Part shown: positions 1-12,400 of the stretch, in pieces
Layout: each line of letters opens with the position of its first letter
How positions within the stretch are numbered: the first letter of the stretch is position 1
Source: Armatimonadota bacterium
Lineage (GTDB): Bacteria; Armatimonadota; UBA5829; JAUSEB01
DNA length: 34,619 nt
Assembly: GCA_030649165.1 (NCBI GenBank)
Contig: JAUSGG010000242.1
Location: 1-34,619 of the forward strand
Direction of reading: 5' to 3'
The notes under the pieces: model-generated
Databases searched by the model: none
Seen by the model: the letters and a program-made list of their open reading frames with translations, nothing else
What the model was told of the DNA's origin: nothing
Translations under genes and position numbers: made by a program

Positions 1-2
1 AA

Positions 3-86
3 GAAGGGCGACCTAGAAGGGATGCAATTGCACAAATAACGGAAATCGGCGCGCTATTGGATGAGGGCGAGAAGGAACTCGGATGA
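3..86 (+). CDS. C-terminal tail of an unidentified protein (runs in from the left edge)
   Basis: The frame is open from the left edge and closes at a TGA at 84-86. It gives a helical, acidic tail of about 27 residues ending in EGEKELG. I do not recognise the family. It could be the last part of a real gene entering from outside the window or a chance frame. Confidence 0.2.
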   Translation, partial: EGRPRRDAIAQITEIGALLDEGEKELG

Positions 87-184
87 GTCTGCACGGATTT
101 CGCGTTCATAGAAGTCGCCCAAATTTACGCGGGTCCGTACCCGCGGGAATGGTTTGTGATCGAACAGACGCCGCGCTAAGGGTC

Positions 185-385
185 TCACGCGATCCACAAC
201 GCGAACGCAACCGCGGTGAAGAAGGCGAACGCGAACATCGACCCGCCCGCGTCCAGAGTCCCTTTGAAGAAGTCTACTCGTCCGGTGCTCTGGCGGAACA
301 CGTCACGCGCTGTCACGCCGAAACAGCCGAACGCAAGTAAGGTAGCGAACCACTTGAACATCCAGAATGCGATCACGCTGATCAT
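185..385 (-). CDS. small hypothetical membrane protein (66 aa)
   Basis: The 66-residue product has two hydrophobic stretches, about residues 3-24 and 47-66, joined by a short polar segment with several charged residues (around RDVFRQSTGR). That is the shape of a two-pass inner-membrane peptide. I do not recognise a family. There is no clear Shine-Dalgarno before the ATG at 385, so the call rests on composition alone. It runs on the same strand as the two small genes that follow at 417-758 and 915-1241. Confidence 0.35.
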   Translation of the reverse strand: MISVIAFWMFKWFATLLAFGCFGVTARDVFRQSTGRVDFFKGTLDAGGSMFAFAFFTAVAFALWIA

Positions 386-416
386 CGATCAGTCTGCCGC
401 AGTGTCTCAAGCACCT

Positions 417-758
417 TCAGCTGGCTTTTGCGCCGGCACTCTTCTTTTCAGCCCAGCGTTTCTTCATCGCCACCGCAATAAGCTTGCGAGCGGCCGGGCT
501 CATGCGACGTCTTTTGGCTCCGGCACTAGCCGGCGCAGGTACCGCCGATTTAAACTTGCCCGCTGCCCAGCGCGCCTTCATCGCTTCGGATAGACGTCTC
601 CTGCCCGCAGCGCTGATACCTTTGCCGCGGTTGGCCACTCCGGCGACGGTGCCGCGTGTCAGGCCGATCGCGCCCGCTCCATCAGCCAGGGCGCTGATCG
701 CCCTATCGATCCGATCCCGTTCGCTCTTCAACTCGGAAACTATTTTGTCCAGGTCCAA
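417..758 (-). CDS. Ala/Lys/Arg-rich hypothetical protein (113 aa), Acidobacteria-type
   Basis: The protein opens with a predicted coiled helix (LDKIVSELKSERDRIDRAI). It then carries two copies of a basic motif of the type RRRLSEAMKARWA and ARKLIAVAMKKRWAE (about residues 53-66 and 88-102), separated by an Ala/Pro-rich linker. I recall proteins of this shape as abundant small hypotheticals in Acidobacteria. The repeated basic helices look suited to nucleic-acid binding, but that is inference. The start is a TTG at 756-758 preceded by AAGGAG about 8 bases upstream, which supports translation. No operon partner is evident. Confidence 0.65.
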   Translation of the reverse strand: MDLDKIVSELKSERDRIDRAISALADGAGAIGLTRGTVAGVANRGKGISAAGRRRLSEAMKARWAAGKFKSAVPAPASAGAKRRRMSPAARKLIAVAMKKRWAEKKSAGAKAS

Positions 759-914
759 CCGGCTTCTCCTTCAGGTCTTCTTCATACCCTTAGCACAGAA
801 AACATTCCTTTCCACTACAAGCTTATTGACCTGCATCAAAGTTACCGTGCTTCAATACAGGACGCTCAGAGCCGGGCTGGCGAAGCCCGGCCCTGATTTC
901 GACTGAAGTTAGTT

Positions 915-1241
915 CTACTTGTTGGCTTTCTTCTTCCCGGTCCGCGCCGCCGAACCATAGCGTTTGCTGAAGCATTCGCGGCATCGGCGATCGCGGCGCC
1001 TGATAAAACTCGGGGCCAGGTCTTTGCTCCCGCAGTAGCGGCAGACGAGATCCTCTGATTTCGAATTTCCGGTTGCCTTCCTCGCCAAAGGTTTTGCTTT
1101 GGCGTTTTTGGCAGTTGCTCGCTTACCGGCCTTTTTGTTTTCAGCGCTTACCGCTTTCGGCTTAGCACTCTTGGCGGGAGGCGTAGAGCGTTCGGGCAAG
1201 ACCTCGTTGTTGCTTTCACTGGCCAATTTAGGCGTTTCCAT
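915..1241 (-). CDS. Lys/Ala-rich protein with C-terminal four-cysteine zinc ribbon (108 aa)
   Basis: The first 60 residues are low-complexity Lys/Ala/Pro, histone-H1-like in composition. The C-terminal third has two CxxC knuckles, C67/C70 and C87/C90, set among basic residues (RRRDRRCREC), so it probably binds one zinc ion and possibly nucleic acid. The ATG at 1241 is preceded by an AGGAGA-type ribosome-binding site about 9 bases upstream. I do not recognise a named family. A regulatory or nucleoid-associated role is inference from composition only. Confidence 0.6.
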   Translation of the reverse strand: METPKLASESNNEVLPERSTPPAKSAKPKAVSAENKKAGKRATAKNAKAKPLARKATGNSKSEDLVCRYCGSKDLAPSFIRRRDRRCRECFSKRYGSAARTGKKKANK

Positions 1242-1513
1242 CAGTCGTGTTCTCCTGAGCCATATCGGCTCGCAGCGAATGTTTGCTCTGTCGGGCGGGT
1301 GAAGCGAGTCATGTTGAGGCCTTAAGTTCGTATTTCTCCATGAAAGAGTGACCTGGAACGGTCATTTGGACGGCCTGGAAAGCGCTTTTGACTAGCTACC
1401 GATCCGCGTCGTCTGGTCGTCCAGTTAGATCAAGTGTTCTCGGTTCTTCATGACTGGATGCCTTCCGCGACAAGAGCCAAGGTGTGACCGCCCGGAGAGA
1501 AGGCGGGCACACC

Positions 1514-1976
1514 ATGAAACCACCTAGTGTTGGAACTGAACGACTTTCAACCGAAATCGGAGGCCTCAGCGGCCTAAGCCGCGAGCAACTACAAGCGCGC
1601 TGGCGGGAACTGTATCGAACCGAACCACCGAAAAAGATCAGCCGCGACCTTCTGATTCGCGCGATCGCATACCGCCTGCAAGAGAACGCCTACGGCGGCC
1701 TCAAGACTGCGACTCGCCGCGTGCTGGCCAAAGTGGCCGAGGATGCAGCGGCACGACGACCCATTCGGATCGCACCAGAGCGCACCCTGAAGCCTGGAAC
1801 CGTGCTGCTGCGTGATTGGCACGGCGTCCAGCATCAGGTGATGGTGCTGGAATCGGCCATCATGTTTCAGAAGAAGCAGTACAAGTCACTCTCCGAGGTC
1901 GCGCGCAAGATAACCGGTACCCGCTGGTCCGGACCACTGTTCTTTGGCTTGAAGAGCACCCACGAGGAGGCGACCA

Positions 1977-1990
<14 letters not shown>
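1514..1990 (+). CDS. DUF2924 domain protein, partner of the recombinase
   Basis: The product, about 158 residues from the ATG at 1514, matches the DUF2924 pattern as I know it: an N-terminal segment with LSREQLQARWRELYRTEPPK, then RDLLIRAIAYRLQE, and a C-terminal half with LRDWHGVQHQVMVLE and a tail containing YKSLSEVARKITGTRWSGP. These small proteins commonly precede a large serine recombinase. Here the 3' end overlaps the recombinase start by 14 bases, so the two are translationally coupled. The upstream GTG at 1484 would add ten residues, but the purine-rich GGAGAGAAGG sits correctly for 1514. The biochemical role is unknown; it is probably an accessory of the integration module. Confidence 0.85.
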
Positions 1991-3668
<1,678 letters not shown>

Positions 3669-3795
3669 TGACCATCCCAGCGCGTACCACTTGATCCCGT
3701 CCGATCTCGCTCGTTCCTAGTCAGGATGAAGTCGAGAATCAGTTCGGGCGTAAGCCGATCGCGTCGAATCGATGCTGCGTACGGCCGATAGGCCG

Positions 3796-3963
3796 CAGCC
3801 TACTGTGGAGATTCAACACTTCGAATTCATCTTGAGATCGCCGAGCGGCTACCCGACACAGTCGCCGCGCCTCGCGATTCTCAACACCACGCTGGAGCAG
3901 ATGAAAGTGTTCTCGACCGAGTTCCGCTTGACCCCGATCTCGCGCCCGCGTCAAGACCGCGAA
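3796..3963 (+). pseudogene. remnant of a P27-type phage terminase small subunit
   Basis: One frame reads a segment resembling the C-terminal part of P27-family terminase small subunits: SPSGYPTQSPRLAILN, then LEQMKVFSTEFRLTPISR. The family has a conserved stretch in which a glycine/proline turn is followed by SP-LAIA and ends at EFG-TP-SR. The start and upstream half of the gene are missing, and the reading after the SR motif degenerates. In a phage this protein recognises DNA for packaging. It lies directly after the recombinase, so this patch is probably the scar of a prophage or phage satellite. The match was made by eye. Confidence 0.5.
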
Positions 3964-4268
3964 TCCAAAGCAGCGCAGTTTTGTTCGGCGATTTCCCTAG
4001 ATGGCCCGAAGAAACCGGTTGATGATGGAGTTCTGCCTCGCATGCGGTAGCGAATGGCAAGATATTACGATTACACTCAGGGCGCTCGCGGCGTCGCGAC
4101 TCGCGGGCCGACCGTGTCGCTTGTCATGCCAAGCGCGGGATTGGTCTTTTGGCGGAGTGAATGAAGGCGGCGGCCGGGACTCAAAATAGATCGATGATCG
4201 ACGGAGACCGTCCATCTGGCCTCCAGCAGCAGAAAAGGCCGGAAGATAGAGCCCGTATCGATGGGGGG

Positions 4269-5474
4269 ATGGTGAGAAAGAACGGCAGAGCCATCAGCAT
4301 TGTGGCACGTGAGGCGACACTCAAGAGGCGCCTGCGGCGCCATCTAACGTCCTTAGGCTTTCAGAAAACTAAAGACGGAATGCTTGCGCTCCCGGGTGCC
4401 GGAAAGGATGTCGTTCGAACGCTACATAACGGGCAGAGGAACGACCGGTTGGCCGCAAACCGGAAATTCATCACCGAGTGCTATCCAAAGCTCATAAAAC
4501 ACTTTGCGTCAGGAGATGAGATCGACGCAGTCCGGATATCGCCGGTTCTCCAGCGGATATCCAGCGGGACCTGGGAGGGAGGCTTATTCCGCCTCGCATC
4601 ATTGACATGGTCGGTACCGGTTTCGAACGGCTTCGGCCGGCGGCTCAGATATCTGGTCTGGGACAAACACAACGGAAAGCTGATAGGCATCATCGCGATC
4701 GGCGACCCCGTCTTCAACTTGTCGGTCCGCGACAATCTGATCGAATGGAATGTGCAGGCGCGCGGTGACCGGCTGGTCAACATTATGGATGCCTATGTCC
4801 TCGGTGCCTTGCCACCCTACAATGCGCTGTTGGGAGGCAAGTTGGTCGCCTGCCTGATTCGAAGCAGAGACATCTATGACGATTTTGCCAAGGCGTACGG
4901 GAAGACCACCGGCATTATCTCGCAACAGGAGAAGAAGGCGCGCCTTCTGGCGGTGACGACATCGTCTTCAATGGGGCGGTCTTCCGTCTACAACAGGTTA
5001 AAGCTGGGTGGCATCGAATACTTCCGGAGGATCGGTTATACCGGCGGTTGGGGGCATTTCCATATCCCCGATAATCTGTTTGCAGATCTTCGCAACTACC
5101 TCCGAGCCATCGGCCATTCTTACGCCGACCAACACCGTTTTGGTCAGGGGCCGAATTGGCGCCTGCGCACAACACGGGTCGCTCTCACTGCTCTGGGCTT
5201 CAAAAGTGATATGCTCCGGCACGGCATCCAGCGCGAAGTCTTCATTTGCCAGCTGGCCGATAACTCCCTGAAGATGCTGCACAGCGGCCGGGGCAAACCC
5301 GATTTGTCGTCATTGCTGAGTGCCAGAGAGGTGGCGTATCTCGCTGTGGCGCGGTGGATGGTGCCACGGTCCCAACGGAGGCCGGAGTTCAAGACATGGA
5401 AGCGCGAAAACATCGCGGCGCTTCTCGGCGACCAGCGCAGCGAGCTTGTCTCCAAACTGTCGCGCGCGGGTTGA
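4269..5474 (+). CDS. druA: Druantia protein DruA (DUF4338)
   Basis: About 401 residues from the ATG at 4269, close to the usual DruA size. The core matches DUF4338: LIGIIAIGDPVFNLSVRD, then RLVNIMDAYVLGALPPYN and LLGGKLVACLIRS. The N-terminus has an LKRRLRRHLTSLGF-type helix. An in-frame ATG at 4161 would add 36 residues of low-complexity, shadow-like sequence, so I prefer 4269. DruA marks Druantia anti-phage systems, but its biochemical activity is not settled. It opens a + strand operon whose next gene starts 40 bases downstream. It sits just after the recombinase and terminase remnant, which fits a mobile defence island. Confidence 0.87.
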   Translation: MVRKNGRAISIVAREATLKRRLRRHLTSLGFQKTKDGMLALPGAGKDVVRTLHNGQRNDRLAANRKFITECYPKLIKHFASGDEIDAVRISPVLQRISSGTWEGGLFRLASLTWSVPVSNGFGRRLRYLVWDKHNGKLIGIIAIGDPVFNLSVRDNLIEWNVQARGDRLVNIMDAYVLGALPPYNALLGGKLVACLIRSRDIYDDFAKAYGKTTGIISQQEKKARLLAVTTSSSMGRSSVYNRLKLGGIEYFRRIGYTGGWGHFHIPDNLFADLRNYLRAIGHSYADQHRFGQGPNWRLRTTRVALTALGFKSDMLRHGIQREVFICQLADNSLKMLHSGRGKPDLSSLLSAREVAYLAVARWMVPRSQRRPEFKTWKRENIAALLGDQRSELVSKLSRAG

Positions 5475-5514
5475 GCGCATGCGCAATCCGGTGACAGGAT
5501 AGCTGCCATACCAA

Positions 5515-8382
5515 ATGTCTCTCGAAGAATGGCAGGAGCGCTTGGAGAGGCATTTTACGCAACTCGCCGCTGCGAGGTCCAAGTCGGGCTTCCCGTTGTT
5601 TGCGCTTGAGCACGGCCTGACCGAGGACGAGTTCGAAGAGATCGGTAAGCTGTTACGTTCGCGGCTGGCGGACGGCTTGCGATTGGGGCCGCATTGGCTC
5701 GTCTGGGTTGTGTATGCGACCGAGCTTGGTTATGACTACGACGGCGATGAATACTGGGACTCATTTGAAGAACGCACACCGCAGTGGCGGGAAAGGGGCA
5801 GCCGCAAGGTACTCCGGGACTGGTTCTCGAAATTCCAGGCAACCTATCACGGCGTAAAGCCGTCCGGGCGGTGGGCCGGCTGGTTCTCTATCATCGCCTG
5901 GCCAATCACGCATGCCATCCTACCTAAGTATCTTCAACGGCAGTTCGCAAAGTCCCTATTTGATCTCCGATACCACCTTTCCCCCCTCGAAACCCTGAGT
6001 CCAGGTGCGGTCGGGCAACTGCTAGCCGCAAACGCAGGGGAAGCTTCGTCACGATTCCGCGAGTTCCTCCAACAGGCGGAACTCGCAGGCCGTATCGTTC
6101 TAGCACTTCTCAGCGATAGGAAAGTTGAAGGCCAGAGCCCTATCTACCCACCGACACTCCAAAGATTGGTCGCCAATCTTGAGCAAGTGCAGAGTAGCCG
6201 CGAGTGGTTGAAGGAAACGCGGCGGTTTGTCGCTGACCGACTGAAGGGAGCAGAACGCGATCCGGGAGGAGCATCGACGGGCCGAGACGTCCAGAACCCT
6301 GACGGGACAAACGATGCCGGTGTTCCTTGGGACGTGCGGCCGACTCTGATGCTTCGCCGCTCCGGAACGTCAACTTGGTCGGTGGTCATCAATATTCCCA
6401 CGTTCCTCGGCGTCGCCAGACTTCATCCCGAACTCCGCACGTTCCTCACTAGCACGAGATGTAAGGTCGCCGGAGCGGGCGAAACCTGGCTGCCAACCGG
6501 CTGGCTCCTTCTCCCACAAAGGCGAGTGCTCAAATCGTGGCCAGGAGCGCACACGCCGCTAGTGAAATTCGAGCGGTCCAATGGAATGTTAGATCAACTG
6601 ATCGACAGTGAAACGCGCCTGTCGGGGGGACCGAACTGGCTGTGCCGCATCGGAGCCGACGGTCTCGCTCACGAGATTGTAGGGCGCATTGTCCGGCCCG
6701 GCCGTAAGTACATTCTACTCAGCGAAGCGGCGCTTCCCTCTCGCCATTCCCTCCTTGATGCCTGCGGGGTGGATTGTGATGGCCTGAACGCCGGTGTTCT
6801 TTCCATTCCGGACACGCTCTCTTCCGACGACATAGCTTGGTTGCAGCAGTTGGGATTGCAGGTGGCCCGAACGGTACGGATCTGGCCAGCCGGACTGTCT
6901 GGGCGGAGCTGGGACGGCGAAGGTCACAGCGAGTGGCTTACGACCGAAACGCCCTGTTTTGGCATTAGCCATGACCATCCGCTGGACGCCTACAGCGTCC
7001 GTCTCAACGGCGGAGCTCAGACTCTTATCGAAGCGGGCCGCGTTGGCGCTCCCGTGTTCTTTAAGATTTCCCCGCTTCCTGTGGGCAGGCACACTCTCGC
7101 GGTAAAGGCCCGGCGAGGCGACCACTCGGTCGCGACACCATCTTCGCCTGCAGCAGAAGGCGTGGTCACTCTGGAGGTGCGCGAGCCAGAGCCATGGATT
7201 CCGGGCACGACATCGCATGCCGGCTTGGTCATTTCCCTGGACCATCATGACCCCAACCTAGATACGTTCTGGGAGGGGAATGTCGGAGTCAGCATTCTCG
7301 GTCCGGAAGGACGCCACGTAACATGCGCAATCAGCCTAGCCAGTGCGAGCGGTACGGAACTGCTGTCCGAGCAGATCGGCACCTTCGACCTACCCGTCGC
7401 CGCCGGAGAGTGGCTGAGGAAGTTCTCGCGGTTCGTGAAGGATGAAGGTCGCGCCTGGACCTATCTCGAAGCGGCGTCCGGGCGTTTCTCAATCAGAGGC
7501 GACGAACTCGGGGAATACTCTCTTCGGTTGGAGAGAGAAGTAAAGCCAGTCCGATGGGTATGCCGCAGCATTCATCGCGTCACCACAGTCCGGTTGATCG
7601 ACGACACCGGCAGGGATGACGCAGCAACAGCAACCTACCGGTTTTTCGGGTTTCGCCGCCCTGCCCTGCCGACTCGTCTCCCTGCCGAAACCGTCCTGGC
7701 AGGATTTCAAATGCAGCCACCGGGCGGTCTTATCGAAGCCAGTCATGGAGACTTTCTGGACACGATCATCGTCAGCACGCCTCAAATAGAAGGTGGATTG
7801 CAAAGTCTTGACATCGAACCAGATCTGCACGAGCTCGACAGCGGCAACATCCAGGTAAGGCATGTTCTCGACCTGCTGCGGCTCTGGAGCGAAGCGCGCC
7901 TTGTGGGCCCGCTCGTCGGTATACGGCGAAACCGTGTCCTCGGACGACTGATCAACCTGCTCTATTCTCGGCTCTGCGGTAGGAAATGGGCCGAGGCGGA
8001 GGCCGCGTATCTCTCCGACCCTCAATCCCTGTCCGCGTTGCAGCAGCTTGAGCGATCAGTCGGAGGGTCGCAGGCATTCCCCGTCATCCTCCTGCGCGGT
8101 CACGACAGAATGGAAGCCGGTACGGGTCCGGGAACGGAATGGTATGCGGAGGTTGCAGCCGAGTATAAGATATGTTCGGAAAAAGATCTTTGTGAGTTTG
8201 CCTTACGGCTGGCTAGCCAGCCTCACAAATCGCTCTTGCTCCCCGAAGCGAAGTTCGACGGGTTGCTACATCAGATCGGACAGAAGCCTGCGTTGTTGCG
8301 CGGAGCGAGGCTTCTGGCACTGCTGGCAGCTAGCCAGAACCACGCCTTTGACGGCGGTGCATTTCCGAGGTGGAAATGGTGA
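5515..8382 (+). CDS. large Druantia-operon protein, DruH / YjiT (STY4851/ECs_5259) family-like
   Basis: A 955-residue cytoplasmic protein without signal peptide or obvious membrane segments. The N-terminal part has a pattern I associate with the STY4851/ECs_5259 (YjiT) family: GLTEDEFEEIGKLLRSRL, LGPHWLVWVVYATELGYDYD, WFSIIAWPITHAILPKYLQ and GRIVLALLSDR. The middle and C-terminal parts (about 270-955) look like beta-rich modules with no motif I can name. Proteins of this type sit next to DruE-like helicases, where the name DruH is used in type III Druantia. Its position between DruA and a second unknown protein is therefore unusual. The gene ends in a 7-base overlap with the next reading frame. 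The family assignment is from memory and moderate. Confidence 0.6.
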   Translation: MSLEEWQERLERHFTQLAAARSKSGFPLFALEHGLTEDEFEEIGKLLRSRLADGLRLGPHWLVWVVYATELGYDYDGDEYWDSFEERTPQWRERGSRKVLRDWFSKFQATYHGVKPSGRWAGWFSIIAWPITHAILPKYLQRQFAKSLFDLRYHLSPLETLSPGAVGQLLAANAGEASSRFREFLQQAELAGRIVLALLSDRKVEGQSPIYPPTLQRLVANLEQVQSSREWLKETRRFVADRLKGAERDPGGASTGRDVQNPDGTNDAGVPWDVRPTLMLRRSGTSTWSVVINIPTFLGVARLHPELRTFLTSTRCKVAGAGETWLPTGWLLLPQRRVLKSWPGAHTPLVKFERSNGMLDQLIDSETRLSGGPNWLCRIGADGLAHEIVGRIVRPGRKYILLSEAALPSRHSLLDACGVDCDGLNAGVLSIPDTLSSDDIAWLQQLGLQVARTVRIWPAGLSGRSWDGEGHSEWLTTETPCFGISHDHPLDAYSVRLNGGAQTLIEAGRVGAPVFFKISPLPVGRHTLAVKARRGDHSVATPSSPAAEGVVTLEVREPEPWIPGTTSHAGLVISLDHHDPNLDTFWEGNVGVSILGPEGRHVTCAISLASASGTELLSEQIGTFDLPVAAGEWLRKFSRFVKDEGRAWTYLEAASGRFSIRGDELGEYSLRLEREVKPVRWVCRSIHRVTTVRLIDDTGRDDAATATYRFFGFRRPALPTRLPAETVLAGFQMQPPGGLIEASHGDFLDTIIVSTPQIEGGLQSLDIEPDLHELDSGNIQVRHVLDLLRLWSEARLVGPLVGIRRNRVLGRLINLLYSRLCGRKWAEAEAAYLSDPQSLSALQQLERSVGGSQAFPVILLRGHDRMEAGTGPGTEWYAEVAAEYKICSEKDLCEFALRLASQPHKSLLLPEAKFDGLLHQIGQKPALLRGARLLALLAASQNHAFDGGAFPRWKW

Positions 8383-9476
8383 TCGCGAAGAGTTCAGCGG
8401 ACGAAGTTCTGAAGATCAGTCGCGAGACTTTAGGGCTTTCGGCGCCTTCCAACGGCATGTTCGACGATGCCATGCTGGCGGCCTCGCTACGACGCGGCGC
8501 GGGGATCCTTTGCCCCTGCTCCGCATCGACGCTCGTCGCGTCAGTCTTGGAAAGCCTCCAGTATCTCATCGAAGACACTGCCGATGTTGCAGAGCGCGTC
8601 GCTGCCGCCGTGGAAAGCCTCGTCATTGGCGGCGACCTGCTTGAACTGAACCAGGTAACGACCGATGATCCGGCAGTAAAGGGCACCTGGCTCTTCGCCG
8701 CACCGCCGGGTTTCATCGTAAGGCCTGCAGGAAGCATATTCCTCGTCGGCATCTTGCCGGACGAACTAACGCCCTTGCCGGCGTCACTGAACGCGCGCGT
8801 AGCTCGAGAAGGGTTCGCGCGAGTGCTGACCCCCCAACCTTCGGAGGACCTTCCGTCCGTTCTGCGCGATCTTGGATTGCTTGAACGCTCCGAATCGTCA
8901 TGGCTCAAAGCCCCTAAGCCAGAATCGGCAATCGACATGCGCAACGGCATGCTCCGCCTGTTGAGTGAGCAACCACCCAGCGGGGCCGTCGCGGATATTT
9001 CGCTCCTCGATCCCTCCCGCAATGTTGACTACTACGCCGGCCGTTGGATCAGTCCGAAGAGTGAATCAGGAGACTACGTAGGGCGACGGCCGCAGGCGTA
9101 TGGAGCCCCTATCTGGGGGATTGTCAGACTCATCGACGGACACGTCACCGGGTTTCTTGATTTTCCGCTGAGAGGGACCCTATGGAGAGGGTGCGACGTC
9201 GCCTGGCACCTGCAGATGGCAATCGACCAATGCCACGGAAAACCACAGCGATACCGGCGCCGGCCAACATCCGGCGGTGTGTGCCTGGATTTCTTTTCTC
9301 CCCTGCCGCTGTGGGCTGAGCGGCGTCTGGCCGTTCTGGGCCGCCCGGCTTCGCGCGAGAAGTGCCTGTTCTCATACTGGATACCGGATCGCGAACTTGC
9401 GTCCGAAGAGGCGTTTCTTCAGGAGCGTCTCTGGCTATCGCCCCGCGATAAGTCTGAACAAGGGGGAGGGGAATGA
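8376..9476 (+). CDS. unknown Druantia-operon protein (366 aa)
   Basis: I do not recognise the family. The protein is soluble-looking and mixed alpha/beta. Notable stretches are FDDAMLAASLRRGAGILCPCS near the N-terminus, AAPPGFIVRPAGSIFLVGILPDEL in the middle, and YGAPIWGIVRLIDG plus WHLQMAIDQCHG near the C-terminus. The ATG at 8376 overlaps the previous stop (ATGGTGA) and has GAGGTGG just upstream, so it is preferred over the GTG at 8370. Its own stop overlaps the helicase start (ATGA at 9473-9476). This tight coupling places it in the Druantia complex or pathway, probably made in proportion to the flanking proteins. Confidence 0.7.
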   Translation: MVIAKSSADEVLKISRETLGLSAPSNGMFDDAMLAASLRRGAGILCPCSASTLVASVLESLQYLIEDTADVAERVAAAVESLVIGGDLLELNQVTTDDPAVKGTWLFAAPPGFIVRPAGSIFLVGILPDELTPLPASLNARVAREGFARVLTPQPSEDLPSVLRDLGLLERSESSWLKAPKPESAIDMRNGMLRLLSEQPPSGAVADISLLDPSRNVDYYAGRWISPKSESGDYVGRRPQAYGAPIWGIVRLIDGHVTGFLDFPLRGTLWRGCDVAWHLQMAIDQCHGKPQRYRRRPTSGGVCLDFFSPLPLWAERRLAVLGRPASREKCLFSYWIPDRELASEEAFLQERLWLSPRDKSEQGGGE

Positions 9477-12400
9477 CCCAGAACATACAGGAGACGATAA
9501 AACAGCTTCATAGTTCGCTGCGGGATTATATAGAGGCCACGTATCACATCAGTGCGCCGGCTCTCATCGAGCAACGTCGGCAATTGCTGGAGCGGCCCGG
9601 CGTCATCTATCAGGTCCCCTACTTGGAATCGACACCCCGATACCAATCAGGAGAGCACTTTGGTGGTATGAAAGGGCTCCCGGACGCTGCGCTCGAGGTT
9701 TACACGACGCTGTCAAAATCGGATGAAGGCTTGCCGGCGGTGATCTATGATCCGCCATACAAACATCAGTCCAAGGCCATCCGTCATAGTCTGATCGATG
9801 GGGAAAACCTTCTCATTATGACAGGAACCGGCTCGGGAAAGACTGAGGCCTTCCTTCTCCCGATCCTCGGCAAGTTGGCGCGTGAAGCAAAGGCCAACCC
9901 ATCTTCATTCGAGCAGAACTTGGCGGTCCGTGCACTCATCCTCTATCCGATGAACGCTCTGGTGAACGACCAACTCGGCCGCCTGCGTTCACTCCTGGGT
10001 GATATTCGCCTCGTGAGGCTCTTCAAGCTATGGGCGGGTCGTCCCCCGCGGTTCGCGCGCTACACTAGCCGGACCCCTTATGCGGGCGTACGAACCTCGG
10101 AAAAGGACTCCCCAAAGCTACGGGCCTTTGACGCGTTCTACGTCGAAACCCAACGCCGCGCCCTTGGGCCGAAATCGGAAGAGCAACAACAGGCGTGCCG
10201 CCTGCTGGAGCAATTGAAAACGCGCGGAAAGTGGCCGGGGAAGCCGGACCTGGCCGCGTGGTTCGGTGAAAAAGGAAGCAGCTGGCAGGATCGGAAGACC
10301 GGCGCCTTTCGCCGAGCGGTAACACTCCCGGACGACTCCGAACTCATCACCCGCCACGAAGTTCAAACTGCGCCGCCGGACCTTCTGCTCACGAACTATT
10401 CCATGCTCGAATACATGCTCATGCGACCGATCGAGCGCCCTATCTTCGACCGGACGCGTGACTGGCTCGCGAAGAATCCGCACGAGAAGTTCTTGGTCGT
10501 CCTGGACGAAGCACACTTATATAGGGGCGCGGCCGGGGCGGAAGTTGGATTACTGCTGCGGCGGCTCCGCGACCGGCTGGGTATCCCGGCGAGCCGCTTT
10601 CAGGTCATTTGCGCGACTGCCAGCTTCAGGAACAAGCACTATGCGCCCCAGTTCGGCGCACAGCTTGCTGGCGTTCCCGCTGAGACTTTCCATGCTGTGA
10701 CAGGAACCCTGGATCTGCGGGCGCCAGCGGCTCAAGGGTCTCTGCACGACGCAAAAGCCTTGGCGGTCATCGACTTAGCAAGTTTCTATGCGGCCTCGGA
10801 CGATGCCGCGCGCACCAAGGTGGTCCTCCCCTTCCTCGAGTATCGCGGTGTGAAGCCCAGTCAGAATCTAGAGCCTGACCTCTATCGGGCCCTGGCCGAT
10901 TTCCCGCCGATGGGGCTCCTAGTGAATACAACTATGAAGGAGGCACGCCCGGTGGGTGAATTGGGGCGTGAACTCTTTCCCGCGGCACCCGCGGCTCAGG
11001 CGGATACCGCCCTGACGGTGTTACTGGCGCTCGGAAGCATCGCGCGGACCGACCCGAAAGGACCGGGACTTCTTCCTTGCCGCATTCATAATTTTTTCCG
11101 AGGATTGCCGGGGCTCTGGATATGTATGGACCCCAAATGCACCGAAATTCCCGCCTATCAGCGAAGCGGTATATGCGGGAAAATGTACTGCCAACCCCAT
11201 GAGCGCTGCGATTGCGGGTCAAGGGTGCTTGAGTTGTACACGTGCCGCTATTGCGGGACCGCCTATGCGCGCGCCTACACGGACGACGTTGACAATCCGG
11301 CCACTCTCTGGCCGGAACCGGGACGGCCCATCCGCATGGAAGGCGGCAAGACAAGCCCACTCCTGCCGCTTGACCTGCTATTGGAAGAGCCGCGCCAAGG
11401 CGATGTTGCGGAGCCCGCCGACTACGATCTTGAAACCGGACGCCTGAACCCGAACGCTCTCGGCCCGCGAACCCGACCGGTCTATTTGCGGCATGATCGC
11501 GTCACACCGCCGCCTGATGATGAGGGCGACATTGACAGTAATATGGAAGTGCGAGGCCAGTTCGTACCCTGCGCCGTCTGCGGTGAACAGGCTCGCTTCG
11601 GGCGCTCAAACGTCCAGGACCACCAGACGAAAGGCGATCAACCATTCCAAGCCCTCGTGGCGCGGCAAATCCAGATACAGCCGCCGGGACCCGTTGAGGC
11701 GAGTCATTTTGCACCTCTGCGAGGCCGGAAGGTTCTCGTGTTTTCGGATTCGCGACAGGTCGCTGCTCGCTTGGCACCCAATCTTCAAATGTATTCTGTG
11801 CGGGATTCTCTGCGACCTCTCATTGCATGGGGTTTCAGGAGACTTCAGGAAGTCGCGCCTCTCAAGGTGCTATTGAGTCTGGATGACCTCTATGTGGCAG
11901 TTCTGCTTGGGTCTAAGACCCTTGAGGTTCGACTCAGACCGGAGCTGAAGCCCGGCGAGGGTTTCAGCGGGGAGGATATCGTTGAGGAGGCGGCGAAGAA
12001 CGGTACCCTACTGTCAGACGCCGCTCTGTATGCGCTTTGCATGGAAATGCGCAGCGAAACGGCACCAGAGGCGCTGCTCGATAACATCATCAGCACGGTC
12101 CAAGATAGTTTCCTCGGTCTTGAAGCGCTCGCGCTGGCCGCAATCGTTGAGCGCACAAAGCGTACCGTTGAACTAGAAAAATTGCCTCCGATTCCGCGAG
12201 TTGCTGAGACGCCCGAGGCGAAGGTAGCTCTTGCACGGGCCTGGCTGCGATGCTGGCGGCGCAACGGGTTTTGGTTGAGCACGATGCCTAACGGCTGGTG
12301 GAAGCGCCCCCGGGCCCAAGGCGTGAGTATCCGCGGCCAGAAAGGCAAGTTCCAAGCTATGGACGTGGTCCTAAAGGACAAAGGCGCCCGCAAACTCTTC

